Origin: Chloranthus sessilifolius | Taxonomy: Eukaryota > Streptophyta > Magnoliopsida > Chloranthales > Chloranthaceae | Reading direction: 5' to 3' | Length of the DNA: 64,000 bases | NCBI GenBank assembly: GCA_021018995.1 | Contig: CM037596.1 | Coordinates: 12,041,501 to 12,105,500, forward strand | Translations under genes and position numbers: made by a program | The notes under the pieces: generated by a model | The model's database searches: none | Seen by the model: only the letters and a program-made list of their open reading frames with translations | Told to the model about the DNA's origin: nothing | Shown: positions 44,062 through 56,084 of the stretch, in pieces | Numbering within the stretch: position 1 is the first letter of the stretch | How the letters are laid out: the number at the start of each line of letters is the position of its first letter

Positions 44062-44472
44062 TCACCTCGCCTTAGGACAATTCCTCACCCGATGTCCTTT
44101 CTGACCACAACCAAAACATGTGCTTGATAGTAACCTACAATCCTCTGTCTTATGTTGCTTTTCGCATTTTGTGCAAAAATCAATCGACGTGGATGAAGAG
44201 GTACGTAAAGCTTTGGGAACCCTTGATGTTCCAAGCGTCATAGGGCGTGAAAGGCGGAAATGTCTTGTAGGTGTAGATGTAGGAGGCCTCACATAAGCGG
44301 ACGGAGTAGGCTAAGTAGGCATTGGCATTAAGAACCTCGGCTTCTTGGCTGCCAACTCGGAGGCATAAGATTGTACCCAACTCGCTCAACTCTTTTTATG
44401 TTGTTCTCTCCTCTTAAACATCTTCTCAATATCTTCCACGGTGATAAGGGCCTTAGCCATTACCCGACATCT
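44062..44472 (-). pseudogene. C-terminal gag of element G (zinc knuckles)
   Basis: An open frame on the minus strand (44292-44062) encodes a Thr/Arg-rich stretch and two Cys-His motifs: CTKCEKQHKTEDC (CX2CX3HX4C) and CFGCGQKGHRVRNC (CX2CX4HX4C). The same pair occurs in gag of element F. It ends NCPKAR and a stop at about 44062. No protease follows before the polypurine tract. The upstream part of gag lies beyond nested element H. Confidence 0.8.
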
Positions 44473-45365
44473 TGTCACGGGTCACTCATCCAGTGTTAGT
44501 TGATGCGATTACCTAACACTGATGTGCTAAGTCGACAATTTAGCTCTGGCAACCGAACGCAGCGTGTGGATTCCCTCGGGTGCTACGAAGAGTATGATGC
44601 TTGTCCTACTCAAGCTTCACTAGACCTCTACGTTCGACTTCGCCCTGCGAAGCAACGCAGCAGGTCGGGGATGGCGATGACGGCAGAGAATGCAATAGGC
44701 AACAATAGGCATATACCGAGCCCCCTTTGGGCTTAGACCCATACCGCGGGGGTGGTTAGAAACCCCCCCAAACACGATGGCCCTAGTACACGACATAGCT
44801 AGGACGACCACGCTCCAAGAATGGCCAAGATGCACGCAGTCAAGCTCATGAGGTTAGTGCACATGTTGAGTCGGGGGACTCCCAACTCATGCCCCCCTAT
44901 ATAAGGGTAAAATAGTAACTTGGCCCAAATGACGGAAGAACCTCAAACGTATTGATTTGACATACTGTCCTAATACGCCGCAACGCCCCGCATCGCTTCC
45001 CCCCACATGGCCATGTCGCATTCGTGTCGCAATCATGTCTCAACCCCCATATAGCACCAAGATGTCGCGTGCCCTGCCAGCACCACATCGCGTGCCCCAC
45101 GGCACCAAGATGTCGCGTGCCCTACCGACACCACATCGCGTGCCTCAAGCACCAAATCAACACACTTGGAGCCCATCGATGATGCAACCCTCATGGCTTA
45201 GTGTCGCGCCCACGATGCTCCGGCTTCCACCCAGTAGCACCCCTACGCGGAGCACAAGTGGCCCTACGGCTTGCCCGGATGGCCACACGCCGTATGCATG
45301 AACCAAAGCAGGGAGAAGTGGCCCTACGGCTGGCCCGAATGGTTGTGCTGCATGACCCCATCACA
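44473..45365 (-). mobile_element. 3' LTR of element H
   Basis: 893 bp, GC-richer than its surroundings. It contains CCTATATAAGGG (about 44900-44911), a near-palindromic TATA-like site, and tandem copies of a phrase with GATGTCGCGTGCCCT and CACATCGCGTGCC at about 45058-45155. Confidence 0.88.
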
Positions 45366-46154
45366 TCCTCCCCCACTCAAAACTGTTAACGTCCTTGTTG
45401 ATGCCGAGGCACCTCTTCGTAAGAACATGCCAAAATTGTACATGCTGTTTTGTTCATCAGCGCTTCCGCCTCACCTCAAGCCCCAAGATTATACATAGTT
45501 GGTGTCTAAGTCTTCCCACGGCCCATGCCAACAAGAACGCGGTGTACAACTCTCTTCTCAGTGGTTGGTCACCTTTAAGCCAACATTTTAAGGGCACTGC
45601 TTCGCCCTATGTGGTCCATCGCATATGAAGCAACCCTGCATCTTCTTTAGTGTACCCTCCTACACACAATGCGACGCTTGTGGGAACTCTCTGACTACAT
45701 GTGGTCCCTCACATATGAAGCACTTCCTCACCTTCTTCGGCTCGGCTACCACTTTCCTCTTAGCTCCAACTTGCTCCTCACCTTTTTGTTCAAGTCTGCC
45801 CTCGTGTGTCTTCCTCGCATCCCTCGTAGAGTTCTCGAGCACTTCTGCCTCGTGAGAGCCTTTGGATGTTTCAAACTCGAGTATCTTGACTCGTGGTGTT
45901 AGCGTCTCGACTGGTATCGTAAGGAACAATCTCTACAACATGCACATATCTTCGCGCTATTCACCCAATGCCACCTTCATACCTCGCACTTTCGCAGACA
46001 AGTATTCCACTTTCTCGGCTAGCGCAACATGGTTTTCCTCATGCTCATTCAACCTGTGTGTCATCACCATTGCCCCTAATGCCTCTAACGGTTTATCCTG
46101 AATCTCCAACGAAGCCCCTTTTGCCTCAGCCATCTCAGTGGCTTTGATACCAAA
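45366..46154 (-). pseudogene. Gag-like reading frames of element H
   Basis: Two open frames on the minus strand follow the primer site. 46160-45957 encodes a short helical, charged stretch (EHEENHVALAEKVEYLSAK), coiled-coil-like. 45929-45660 continues with EAEVLENSTRDARKTHEGR, a basic segment and CFICEGPHVVREF, a zinc knuckle with Phe in place of the last Cys. Nothing in the 789 bp resembles protease or polymerase. Such elements depend on enzymes from other elements. The gag assignment rests on the knuckle and its position. Confidence 0.6.
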
Positions 46155-47052
46155 TGTCACGGGGTCACTCGTCCAGTAGTGTCAGCCCGTGCGACACCTA
46201 ACACCCGATGTGCTAAGTCAGCCTAATTTAACTCACAATTGAGCAAAACATTGCGGATTCTCGAGTGCTACGAAGAGTATGATGCTTGTCCTACTCAAGC
46301 TTCACTTCGACCTCTATGTTTAGACTTCACCCAGCGAAGCAACGCAGCAGGTCAAGGATGATGAAGACGACAGAGAATGTGATAGGTAGCAATAGGCATA
46401 TACTAAGCCCTCTTTGGGCTTAGACCCGCATAGCGGGGGTGGTTAGAAACAACTCCAAACATGATGGCCCTAGTACACGACATAGTTAGGACGACCACAC
46501 TCCAAGCATGGCCCGGATGCATGAACTCAAGCCCATGAGGCTAGTGCAGGTGTTGGGTCAGGGGATTCCCAACTCATGTTCCCTTATATAAGGGTAAAAC
46601 AGTAACTTGGCCAAAATGACGGAAGAACCTTAAACATATTGGTTTGACATACTACCCTAATATGCCACAACGCCCCACATCGCTTCCCCCCACATGGCCA
46701 TGTCTCATCCATATCGCGTCCGTGTCTCGACCCCCATATAGCACCAAGATGTCGCGTGCCCTGCCGGCACCACATCGCGTGCCTCAAGGAACCAAGATGT
46801 CGCGTGCCCTGCAGACACCACATTGCATGCCTCAGGCACCAAATCAACACACTCAGAGCCCATCGATGATGTAACCCTCATGGCTTAGTGTCGCACCCAT
46901 GATGCTCTGGCTTCCACCTAGTAGCACCCCTACGCGGAACACAAGTGGCCCTACGGCTTGCCCGAATGGCCACACACCGTATGCACGAACCAAAGCAGGG
47001 AGAAGTGACCCTACAGCTGGCCCGAATGGCCGTGCCGCATGACCCCATCACA
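46155..47052 (-). mobile_element. 5' LTR of element H
   Basis: 898 bp matching 44473-45365 with scattered substitutions and small gaps. It is bounded on the left by the primer site and on the right by gag sequence of element G. Confidence 0.88.
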
Positions 47053-47776
47053 GTACGTCTCTAGCTCAAGGATTGAGACCCATTCCTAAATGTTAGGCCT
47101 TAGGCCACGTTGCAACTTTTCGGCCTTCATCAACTCGGTGGACACGTGTAGAGGTGCAAACCTCGAGAGCCTCGTGAACTCGGCCCTGTACTCACATACA
47201 AACATCTTGTCTTATTTCAACTCTATAAATTATACTTCCCACTAATTCCTCACTACATTGGGAAAGTAATCGTTGTTGAATGCTTCAACAAACTCTGCCC
47301 ATGTTCATGGCAAATTCAAAATCTCCTGCACTCTAGCTCTTTTCACTGCTTTCCACCAAGGATCTGCTTGTCCATCAAATTGAAGGTTGTCTACATCACT
47401 TTCTCATCCTTAGTGCAAGGTGGCACATTGAAGATCTTCTCCATTTCATTCAACCACTTCTCGACCTCAACTAGATCGACTTGACCTGAGAAGCTAGGAG
47501 AATGCATCCTTCTGAATTCTAAAAATACTGATGGTTGTTGGCTATTCGTTAGCAGCTCGGTCTGTTGTGCCATTGATTTCGTCTGTTGTGTCATTGCATT
47601 GATGTCGTCTGATGTGCCATTGTATTGGCCAGAGTCTCCAACACTTGGGCAACTCTTCCATCCTCACCTTCTCCTCCCAACGGAGCATTCGCACCCATGG
47701 CGACTCTCGCGCCACTAGATGTTCCCTCGCCACTTGGGGCACCTCTGTTGCGTCTTGACCTACCACGTGGGGCCAT
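47053..47776 (-). pseudogene. N-terminal gag of element G
   Basis: The chosen start is the ATG at 47776, giving MAPRGRSRRNRGAPSGEG, the same Arg-rich type of start as gag of elements A and F, about 240 nt after the primer site. 47594-47391 has LEFRRMHSPSFSGQVD and VEKWLNEMEKIFNVPP, which align with the gag capsid start of elements A and F. The rest to 47053 is in broken frames and meets element H. Confidence 0.78.
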
Positions 47777-48002
47777 ATCAATCTCTCACAATGAAACAAT
47801 GATTTTACTTAACAGTGATCATGACCATCATGTCCCCTCTGTTATGACAAAATCTAAAACCATAACTCTATCACGATCAAACACATGTCTCAATCAGAAG
47901 TGATCATAATGACCTACAACCACAACCTAACATAGACTGACACTCCTATGATTCGACAGAATCAAATGTCATAGTTCTGATTCCCCAGAGGACTTAAAGC
48001 CT

Positions 48003-48018
48003 AAGGTTTGATACCAAC
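48003..48018 (-). other. Primer-binding site of element G
   Basis: On the minus strand the LTR ends GTTGTCACA and is followed by GTTGGTATCAAACC, a Met-tRNA-type site with two differences from the usual core. Confidence 0.8.
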
Positions 48019-51000
48019 TGTGACAACTCAAATTTTCCCAACATAATTTTCTGAGATATATTGTATTTTTTTTTACCAACTAGAAAGACCCAAACCGCCA
48101 AATCACAAAACACAATCTAATTTTAGAGTTTACTTGGTACCTCCATATAGTCGGAAAATCAAAGCAAAATAATATATGGCAGAAATAAAATTTCATTCTA
48201 TATCTAAAATGAAAGCAAAATTTAAAATGAAAATCATCGGTGGCGGTCGACTGTCACCTAAACAGTGGTACATAACTATACAAATACACAGAAGCAAATT
48301 TTGAGGATGTACCAAGTCTGAAGAGCAAAGTCCAATATAACCCAAGTCTACCATGCAAACTATGGGTGAAAATCCTCTTTTGCTCTCTAGAACGTAGTTA
48401 GGATCCACCTCTAGGCCAAGGTCTGGAGCAAAACTTACACCTGTGACGTATAGTCGGAATGAACTAACAGACTAAGCTCAATAGAGAAAAGTCAATACAA
48501 ATATCATATCTTATCAATTTAAAGTATGGATTCAATGACTGAATTCAAAAGCAGTTTTCATATCAAATACGGAATTTGAAGTAATACTAATTTCAAAATC
48601 ACAATTAAAACGTGTCATGTCAGAGAACAGAAGCAGTGTATAGAATGTGTCATATCAGAAAGTCCTAAGCAGAAATAGAACTAATCATGTCATGTACCGG
48701 AACAAAGCAAATCAGATCATAACCGAAAATAAAATGAATCAAGTTAGAAGCGGAAATAGAACGATTCAAATCAGAAGCGGAAATAGAATGGATCAGGTCA
48801 GAACATTGAATCAAAGTATAGCGGAAACATAACGAATCAGAATGCCAGACATCAGAACAAAGCATCCCATAGTGGGAATAGAGTAAAAACCCCAAAGCCT
48901 TAACTCCTCTTTATCACCGATGTGTGATCAAAGCATCATATCAAATCATCCCTTAGCGGGGAACATAACATATTAGATCAAATCTTCCTTTAGTGGGGAA
49001 CATAACGTATCATATCAAATCATCCCTTAGCGGGAACATAACATATCATGTCACACAATCAACGAGGGGCCAAAGCATCCCATTGCGGGAATAAAGCATC
49101 CTATAGTGGAAATAGGGTAAAAATCTTGGGGATTCAACCCCTCTTCGGAGCCTCAACTCCTCTCCACCAATCTTTTTTTAGATTCAAACAGATCAGAATT
49201 CGAATTCAGAGTTCACAATGGAGTTCAACGTTCAGAAATCAATAACTGGAGTTCAATATTCACAGTTCAATGATCGAAAGTTTCAAAGTTCAGAGTCTGA
49301 GTTCAGAAAGTCAGTGTTCATATATTCATTTTTTCAAATCAAAATTTCAATTTCAAAGAGTTTAACATTTCAATGCAAATTTCAAAGGTTCAATGCATTC
49401 AAATACTCAGACAAAAATAAATTCTTAATATTCAAAAGCATTTCAAATATGCAAATGCAGTAGATTCAACAAAATAAAATATCATTTATTGCAAAATTAT
49501 AGCAGTTTAACCCAATCATATCATGCAAATCTATGAATCAAATTCGAAGTGTCATTGTGCATTGAGTCATCCCTACAATTACTCAGAGAAACTGATGCTC
49601 ATTAATTTAAAACGTCAATTTCAAATCTAACTTTAAAGGGTCCAATTTACATGTTCAAAAGGTCACTATTCAAATTCAAATCATAAGATCTATGAATCGA
49701 AGACAAATACCATTGTGTAGTGAAGTTTTCCTACCTTAACTTCGAAGTCGTGCAGGAATGGAAGAAAGGTCCTATCGATAGCTTCCCGCCCTCAATCTAC
49801 ATCACAATTATGATGATGTATTAAGGATTGATCTTAACTACTAATAACTTTAACATATTTAAGTGTTTTCTCAAAACTGAGGCAGAAATGGGCAGGTTCA
49901 TGCTGACTAAGAACTTGATCCAACTTCTCACTCAATTTTGACCTTTAAAACTTTTGATTCATGCATTTGTTAATTCATATAAGTTATAGGGCTCATTGTC
50001 CTCTTTTCAACACCGTATGAATCGCATCAATCGGAGTTCAGAGTAGAAAGTTACGGCCAAAATATTTGGGCTGTATCGGCACCTACACCCCTGTTCTATA
50101 CAAAAAATTTCGATCGTTCGATTTTTTCCATAATTTTAACACTTCCTTGTTCTATACAATCCAATCAATCGATTTCAAAATCAATCGATTGGTTTTGACA
50201 GCTTCAGAAATCCTTCGGGCATCTTCTTCTTCAATCCAAAACACCTAAAACTTATATACACACATCTCAATCACCCATGAATCAAATTCAGACTAATTCT
50301 ACACTATTAAAACATAAATTTTACCTTCAAGACTCGTGTAATCAACTCGCAAGATGAGAGATTATCAGGAATAACAACTCTTTCGCCACACACGCCCAAT
50401 GAGTAACCCACCTTCCCGTGACTTTATCGGAGTGAGTTCGAAGTTCAAACCTTTCACACACGCGACGTACTTCAGCAATTTGACGCAAGAAAAAGATCTT
50501 GCGTGATCCACAGACATCATGGTTTTAAAATAACCCAAAACGAAAAGGGTTTCGGAGAAGACGGAACCCTCGTTCTTCACGGATTATGATCACGTCAAGG
50601 ATCGTTGGTCTCTCGCAGCACAAAAATACACTAAGTTAAACGCGTCAAAGATCGACGGTGCCGATTCGAGTTCTGGATGGTTCACGGCGGCGATTCTCCT
50701 CAAGCCCTTTTTCTCCTTCTCTCTCTCTAGAAATCTAAACGGATAAAGCTACCTTGAGAAGTTGTCTCTTTATTTTAAAGTCTTTCACTTCCGTGTGAAG
50801 CGCATTCACTCAACTTGATTTCTAATATCTTATCGAAAGGCTTGGTTCGGCGTAAAGCACGTACACCTAAACAAGGAGTTAGCTATTATACAAATTAAAC
50901 TTTTTGTTCGGTGTGGGGCTTGCACACCCAAACCATTGGTCACACCCAAACCACTAGGTGTGGGGCTTGCACACCCAAACCACTGGTCACACGGGAATCG

Positions 51001-51612
51001 GCGTTAAGCCAATACACCACCACGGTGTATGATCTTTGGTACATAAGTCTTACACAAGGCTCAAACAGACCCGAAACGATCTCGTTTGAAAATTTTGAAA
51101 CTGTGACACGTTTCTTAACGGACACGCAACTAATCAGGACATATGGATCCGAAAATTTAGGTATTTGCCACTTTTTCCAAGGTTCTAGTTGAGGCCCAAA
51201 GTCGGCCCAAATAGTTGGCCTAATTAGTCGACCCAACTGGTCGACCCAAATAGTCGGCCCAACTAGTTAGCCTATTTAGTCATCCCAACTGGTTGGCCCA
51301 ACTAGTCAGCCCAACTGATTGGCTCAAATAGTCGACCCAATCAATCAGCCCACATAGTTGGCGAATTCGGGTAGAGGCCCATGTTCGAAAATTGGGCCCG
51401 ATTTTGTGCGTAACATGCACAAATACGCATACACTCTACATAGGGTACGGGTTGGGCTTTAATGTGTTTAGGTCGTACGCCAATTATAATAAATGGGGTT
51501 TAAAGCCATGTTACCCAGGTTAAATGATTTGACTCGGGTCAAATCAGTCAAAAGGTCGCATTTTTGTCAAACATCAATGATTCAACATTAACGAAAATTT
51601 AAGATTGTTACA
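48019..51612 (-). mobile_element. 5' LTR of element G
   Basis: 3594 bp paired with 39883-43391. It shows the same layout: hairpin at 48230-48272, TGACGTATAGTC block at 48442-48470, about 26-bp repeats at 48660-48810, CATCCCTTAGCGGG repeats at 48860-49100, CGATCG words at 50110-50190 and TTGGCCCAACTAG repeats at 51190-51360. A duplicated GGTCACACCCAAACCA phrase occurs near 50937-50990 and is absent from the other LTR. The two LTRs differ at several percent of positions by eye, so the insertion is not recent. Confidence 0.92.
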
Positions 51613-51874
51613 AAGAGGATCTATTGAATCTGGGGTGTAGTTGTATCCTTGAATGTCATCATCTTAATTTCATTAGTTAATTGTTTAATCTTTCACGCTT
51701 AATTTATTTAGTAGTGTTAATTTCACCATCAACTGTTTCCAACCTTAGTAAAAATTAGGTTTAAATACACTTGCAATTTAGTAGATTTATTCCCTGTGGG
51801 TTTGACATCCATACTACTTGTCATAATTTAATGAACTTGTACACTTTCAAGGTTATAGTTTGTTTAAACGATCA
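51613..51874 (+). mobile_element. Athila-like LTR D, right part
   Basis: Contains ATCTGGGGTGTAG, TTAGTTAATTGTTTAATC, TTCCCTGTGGGTTTGAC and the end TAAACGATCA. The order and spacing match the end of the Athila LTRs at 12200-12494 and 22180-22455. It continues the LTR interrupted at 39882. Confidence 0.65.
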
Positions 51875-52227
51875 CCCCAAACCAAAATCAAACATTGTGC
51901 TAAATACTATAAAATAAAGTAAGATAAATTTGAGGAGAGGTTACCTGTGACATACTTGTTAAAGAAAGATGGAGTCCATGATTTGTGAGGGGTGTGAGCT
52001 CCAAACCTGCACTTTATCTTAAAGACACATGTTCGTATCAAAGTTAGGGTAGTTAAAAGAGTACATAAGATCAACCATATGCCACACAATCATAACCAAA
52101 AGAAGTAATCATGAAATAGCAGATAAAGCACATATCCAATTGTCACAAGCTAATAATTCAAGTCCACTATCAAACTAATTTAACCATAAAACCATTGTAG
52201 TCATCATCCCATGGTGTCAAAGGAAAA
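51875..52227. other. Low-copy-looking DNA left of solo LTR E
   Basis: 353 bp with no match to any other part of the window that I can see. A short minus-strand frame (52089-51907) ends at a donor-like CACAG|GTAACC near 51945. It is not enough to call a gene. GAAAA at 52223-52227 is the left target duplication of solo LTR E. Confidence 0.5.
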
Positions 52228-54581
52228 TGTAATAACCCGAAAATTTCAAACCCAAACACGTTCACCTCGATAAGCGTGCCCAAAAATATCGCACAATAAC
52301 TTGGGAACAAACAACTTCAAAGAATGTTATAAGTAAAGAGAATTTTGATTTAAATTTGGTGAAGGCCTTTAACCAAGGACTTGTACACCGACTCGTGTAT
52401 GCGTGCTCAACACTGAAGTTCAACTTTAAAAATAAGTGGCTAGAATTTATAAAGAAAATATCATGATATTTATGGAAAATATCATGATATTTTAGTTGGC
52501 ATGTTTGGGTTATAAGAAGAGAAGGATGAAGAGCTAAGTTTCACCTCCCTTTCTCTCGTGTGAACCAAAGCAGTGTTTTTTATTGTTTTTCATCCTACTC
52601 GCTAAGATCGTGTAAGTTTCCTATCACGCTCAGGATATCAACTGTAGATGACTCTACTTTTTCATAATTGACTTGATTAAGATTGGTTAGGAAGAGTGGT
52701 TCAAATCGTGTGTGAACCAAGTGTAACTGTTAAGTTATATATCGGCATGATTAGAGATGAAATACTTTATGTGCAAAAAAGAATTGGTTCCGGAATCCAC
52801 CGGCTTGAGGCTTCGTAAGATTTAATCCGACATTGGAATTGGATCATCGAAAGTCACGATTTCGACCTTGAAATGATAAACGAGTTAACGCTTCAATTTG
52901 TGAAATTATCAGCCTTATTTTAGACTTGTCGTATATGCAAAGTAGGATAGATTCAGTTTAATTTTGAAGGAAAAATAACTCAAGAAGAGAAATCTGAAAA
53001 CAACATAAATCTAAAGGAATTGAACGTTCGAATCCAAAATCAAACGTTTGAATCCAAAATCGAATGTTCAAATTTGAAATCGAACGTTCGAAAATGGAAT
53101 CGAACGATCGATTTTGGCTATGACTGACAGGTTCGATTTATGAAGAAATCCAACGTTCGAAATTGAAATCGAACATTAGAAAATGAAACCGAACGTTCGA
53201 ATTTCCCTTGTTTCTGGCTCTTTTAATTTTTCCTTGAAGTAACTTTGGGAAACTTTTGTCAGTTGGTTTTAGACACTATTAACACTTATGTGGTGTTAAT
53301 CAAATGTAGGTGAAGTGTGAAAAACCTTTGATGAGGACTTTTGGATAGCCTTGATTGAATCCAAGGCTAAGGTAGGGGACCCTCAATATTAATTGCATTT
53401 TCTTGAAAGAATATGAATTTGTTTTTCGAATACATCTGAATTTGTTTCCAAATACATCATGAACTCCAAATTTAATATGAATCTATCTTGAATTTGATTA
53501 GTATGAACTTTGAACCATTAATTCCCAACACATTTGAATATGAACTTGAATTCTGAATCTTAGAATCTACATCTGAAATAAGTATTAGAATCTGCATTCG
53601 ATTTAAGGTTCTCGTGAACGAATCTCTACTGACGCGGCAGGATGTCCGTGACCAACACGGTGGGATATCGGTAAGTTTGTATTTGAACCTATTTGATTGT
53701 GTATCTATATGGTACATGCTACCCTCATAACGTAGGGGCTTATTGCATAACCTGAAAAAGGATTCATTGAACGACGATGGTTAGTTAGGGATTCCCATCA
53801 ATTTTATTCCTACTCTCATGATATAGTTACTTGAGAAGAATTTTAAGTTAATGAATTAAGTCATTTATCATAAAAGTACTACATAAATAAGAATCCAAAT
53901 GCATATAAAATCCTGACCTGTTTGATTTTCATTCATAATACTTTAACTGATATTAGCATTGGAAATTCAGTAAATGACCTGCTTTAGAATATATGTTTGA
54001 AAACACATCTGCTTCGATTTCAACCTTTGAACCATATTTGTTCTGATGAAAATATAAATAAGATTGAGTTTCTTCTGCTGAGCTTAGTTGTTAGCTAACC
54101 CCAACTATACGTCACAAGTATAGATACTTAGGCCAAGGATTATGAGAGTGATCTAGACTATGAGTCGGAAGAAGAGTCAGAGATCCTTCTTGACGAGTTC
54201 TTTCCTTTGGCCTAGGATTGTGTTTTGTGGTACATTCTTTTTGTGTTTTGGAGTTAGATACTGTTTGAATTATGGGCCCTAGGCCCTGTATTTTGTATTA
54301 CTGATATCATTCTGAGGAACCACTATCAGGAACCATTGTTTAGGTGTTGGATGCACCGGTGGGTCTTCCTGATTCATTTTTGAGATATGTTTCGTTTATA
54401 AGAGATCTATTTTGCTTATCTATGTTTAGACTTTAGATTTATTTCTGTGCTATTATGTTCTTTGAATTGGAGCTCCTTTGTACTACGATATTTGACTGTT
54501 CTGTCAAATTTATCGATTTATCTATAGGTTGGTGAGCCGGCCTTCCTAGTATTTTGGATACGGAAAAGTCGGGTCGTCACA
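52228..54581 (+). mobile_element. Solo LTR of Tekay-like family E (TSD GAAAA)
   Basis: 2354 bp, TGTAATAACCCG to GTCGTCACA, with GAAAA on both sides and no interior. It holds a GA-rich tract near 52510, TCGAACGTTCGA words (53021-53212), an inverted repeat TTAACAC/GTGTTAA (53280-53305), the conserved CTATACGTCACA block (54091-54118), an acidic frame (54119-54215) and a hairpin (54329-54369). The end is very similar to the family-A LTR end. Confidence 0.93.
54119..54215 (+). CDS. Putative acidic LTR exon ending DEFFP (family E)
   Basis: After CACAAG the frame giving DYESDLDYESEEESE and a tail LLDEFFPLA reads to a TAG at 54213-54215. One TAG lies upstream in frame (about 54131), so this copy is degenerate at its start. 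The acidic composition and EFFP ending match families A and B although the DNA differs. Function unknown. Confidence 0.35.
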
Positions 54582-55186
54582 GAAAAAGAAATCCTAAGAT
54601 ATAAAGAAATATCTCTAAATAATAATAAAACAAAATGTGCATCAATCAAAGAAAAATCTTAAGCCTAAAAACTCTAAGATTTTGTTTTCAATGAATTATC
54701 TCTCGTCGAACATCAATGATGATCACGCACCCTAAACTCTTTCGTAGGCACACCTGAGTACATGGTTTCCTACTGGTTAACAAAATTTAATAAAATAAAG
54801 GAAATTAGAAAATTAAATTAAGAATTTACCGACTCGCTCGGTCCACCGGGATTCGAAATTTTTTGTGAAAAAACCTCACGGAAGCATAGGAGGCTTCTGT
54901 AACTGGCCCTGCAATTCTGATCGAGATTAAAATTTTGCTCACAAAATTCGGCTGTGTCCATCCCGTACCAATGCACTCTTCAACTTATACAGTCGCAACC
55001 ATGTCCTTGGAATCTTCAGGGCCAAGCGCTTAGTTAATAATCCAAAATCTCTCATGTGACCTTTGTGAAATATTCATATGATCGTTGAATGGGCAACATG
55101 CCAAAGCCACCACTTTTTCTTCCAAAACCAACTCTTCAATCTGAAAAAGTAACCAGGTCTATGACGGTTTCCTTATTGACCTTTAT
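54582..55186. other. Low-copy-looking DNA right of solo LTR E
   Basis: About 600 bp of non-repeat-like sequence. On the minus strand, 55165-54830 has exon-like pieces bounded by TTTTTCAG and CG|GTAAATTC, followed 60 nt later by another AG acceptor. Each frame has stops, and I recognise no protein. A decayed host gene fragment is possible but not shown. Confidence 0.35.
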
Positions 55187-55890
55187 CAGGGCTGGCCCTG
55201 ACAGTTTGGGGGCCCAAGGCAAGTTCCTTAATTGGGTCCCCCTGTTTTATATTACTTTATAATATAAATAAAATTTGCCACAATTTTTTTTTGACAAATA
55301 AAATAATACTCATATTCTATTTTACTATATATAATTTGAAAATGTAACTAAGAAGTTAATACAAGTAAATATTAAATGAAAATGCAATACAAAAAGAAAA
55401 TGCAACATTAAAAAAAAAAAATTAATATTCTTCTTCTCGCAATATTTAGCGACAAAGTCACAAGTTCTCTGTTTTTAAAAATGTAAAAACCAATTGTAGA
55501 TGAGATTTCTTTCACAAAAAACCATCAAAAGCCTATCTCGTTATCTACTATTCCTACTATAGACCTCAAAACCAAATGCTAAAACTCTACTTGTCGAAGA
55601 AATCATGATTTTCCAACTAAATTCATGACTAGATTGGAAACTAAAGTTGTGAATTTTTTAATCTTTGTCCCAGTAGAAGTAATAAATCTGTGACTGCAAA
55701 TCCATTTGGTTATGGCAAAAAGAATATTGAGCCTAATGGTGATGTGGGCTGAATATTGTCTCCTCAAATCAATCTTATCATCCTATGTTCATTTCCAGAG
55801 ATTATTGGAAATTTGTAGAGAAAATTCAGATATTGTTTGTGAGAATTGTAAATTTATGCAATGTTTTTCATGTGAATTGTAAATTTATGT
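55187..55890. mobile_element. Possible hAT-type transposon end (remnant)
   Basis: CAGGGCTGGCCCTGACAG at 55187 resembles terminal inverted repeats of hAT transposons, followed by GGGGGCCCAAGGCAAG and AT-rich sequence. No matching inverted end or transposase frame was found up to 56891. Low confidence. Confidence 0.3.
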
Positions 55891-55894
55891 AATG

Positions 55895-56084
55895 TTTTTT
55901 TTTTTCTTTTTTGATAACCTGGGTATCTGGGCCTCTTAGAGCACCTGCCTAATCACAGGGGCACATGCGCACCCCAAATTCAGCATAAGCCGGGTCAGCA
56001 CAGGATATAAATCTCTAGGGTGGCCTCAAGGGGAGGAGGGGATTCGAACTCAGGTCTCTTGCTTTTGGAAGCATGTACTTGGCC
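55895..56084 (-). mobile_element. tRNA-derived SINE-like copy
   Basis: On the minus strand the unit starts with an A-box-like GGCCAAGTACATGC, then a B-box-like GAGTTCGAATCCCC about 35 nt later, and ends in a mostly A tail (T run at 55895-55912 on the plus strand). Length is about 190 bp. These are the hallmarks of a pol III SINE. A 20-bp phrase from its head (GAACTCAGGTCTCTTGCTTT) is repeated just outside at 56095-56114. Confidence 0.6.

Larger units (their letters stand above)
44473..47052 (-). mobile_element. Element H: short gag-only LTR retrotransposon (TR-GAG-like) inside gag of element G
   Basis: Two direct repeats of 893 and 898 bp (44473-45365, 46155-47052; TGTCACGGG...CATCACA) enclose 789 bp. 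On the minus strand TTTGGTATCAAAGC next to the right LTR (46154-46141) is a Met-type primer site, and TTTGAGTGGGGGAGGA next to the left LTR (45381-45366) is a polypurine tract. The interior encodes only gag-like frames. No matching target duplication was seen (CATCT left, GTACG right). Total length is 2580 bp. Confidence 0.88.
39883..51612 (-). mobile_element. Element G: gag-only LTR retrotransposon with 3.5-3.6 kb LTRs
   Basis: Two long direct repeats (39883-43391 and 48019-51612) flank an interior with a Met-type primer site at the right and a polypurine tract at the left, so it runs on the minus strand. Without the nested element H the interior is only about 2.05 kb and contains gag but no protease, RT or integrase. 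It is therefore non-autonomous. It splits LTR D. The flanks read GAGAA at left and AAGAG at right, so no clean five-base duplication is seen. Confidence 0.88.

Noticed and set aside
44957-45301. 114-codon Pro/Arg-rich ORF in the H LTR
   Set aside because: It lies wholly in an LTR, is out of orientation with H, and reflects GC-rich tandem repeats.
54830-55165. Possible host exons on the minus strand
   Set aside because: Splice-like edges exist but every frame has stops and no protein family was recognised; kept only as low-copy-looking DNA.
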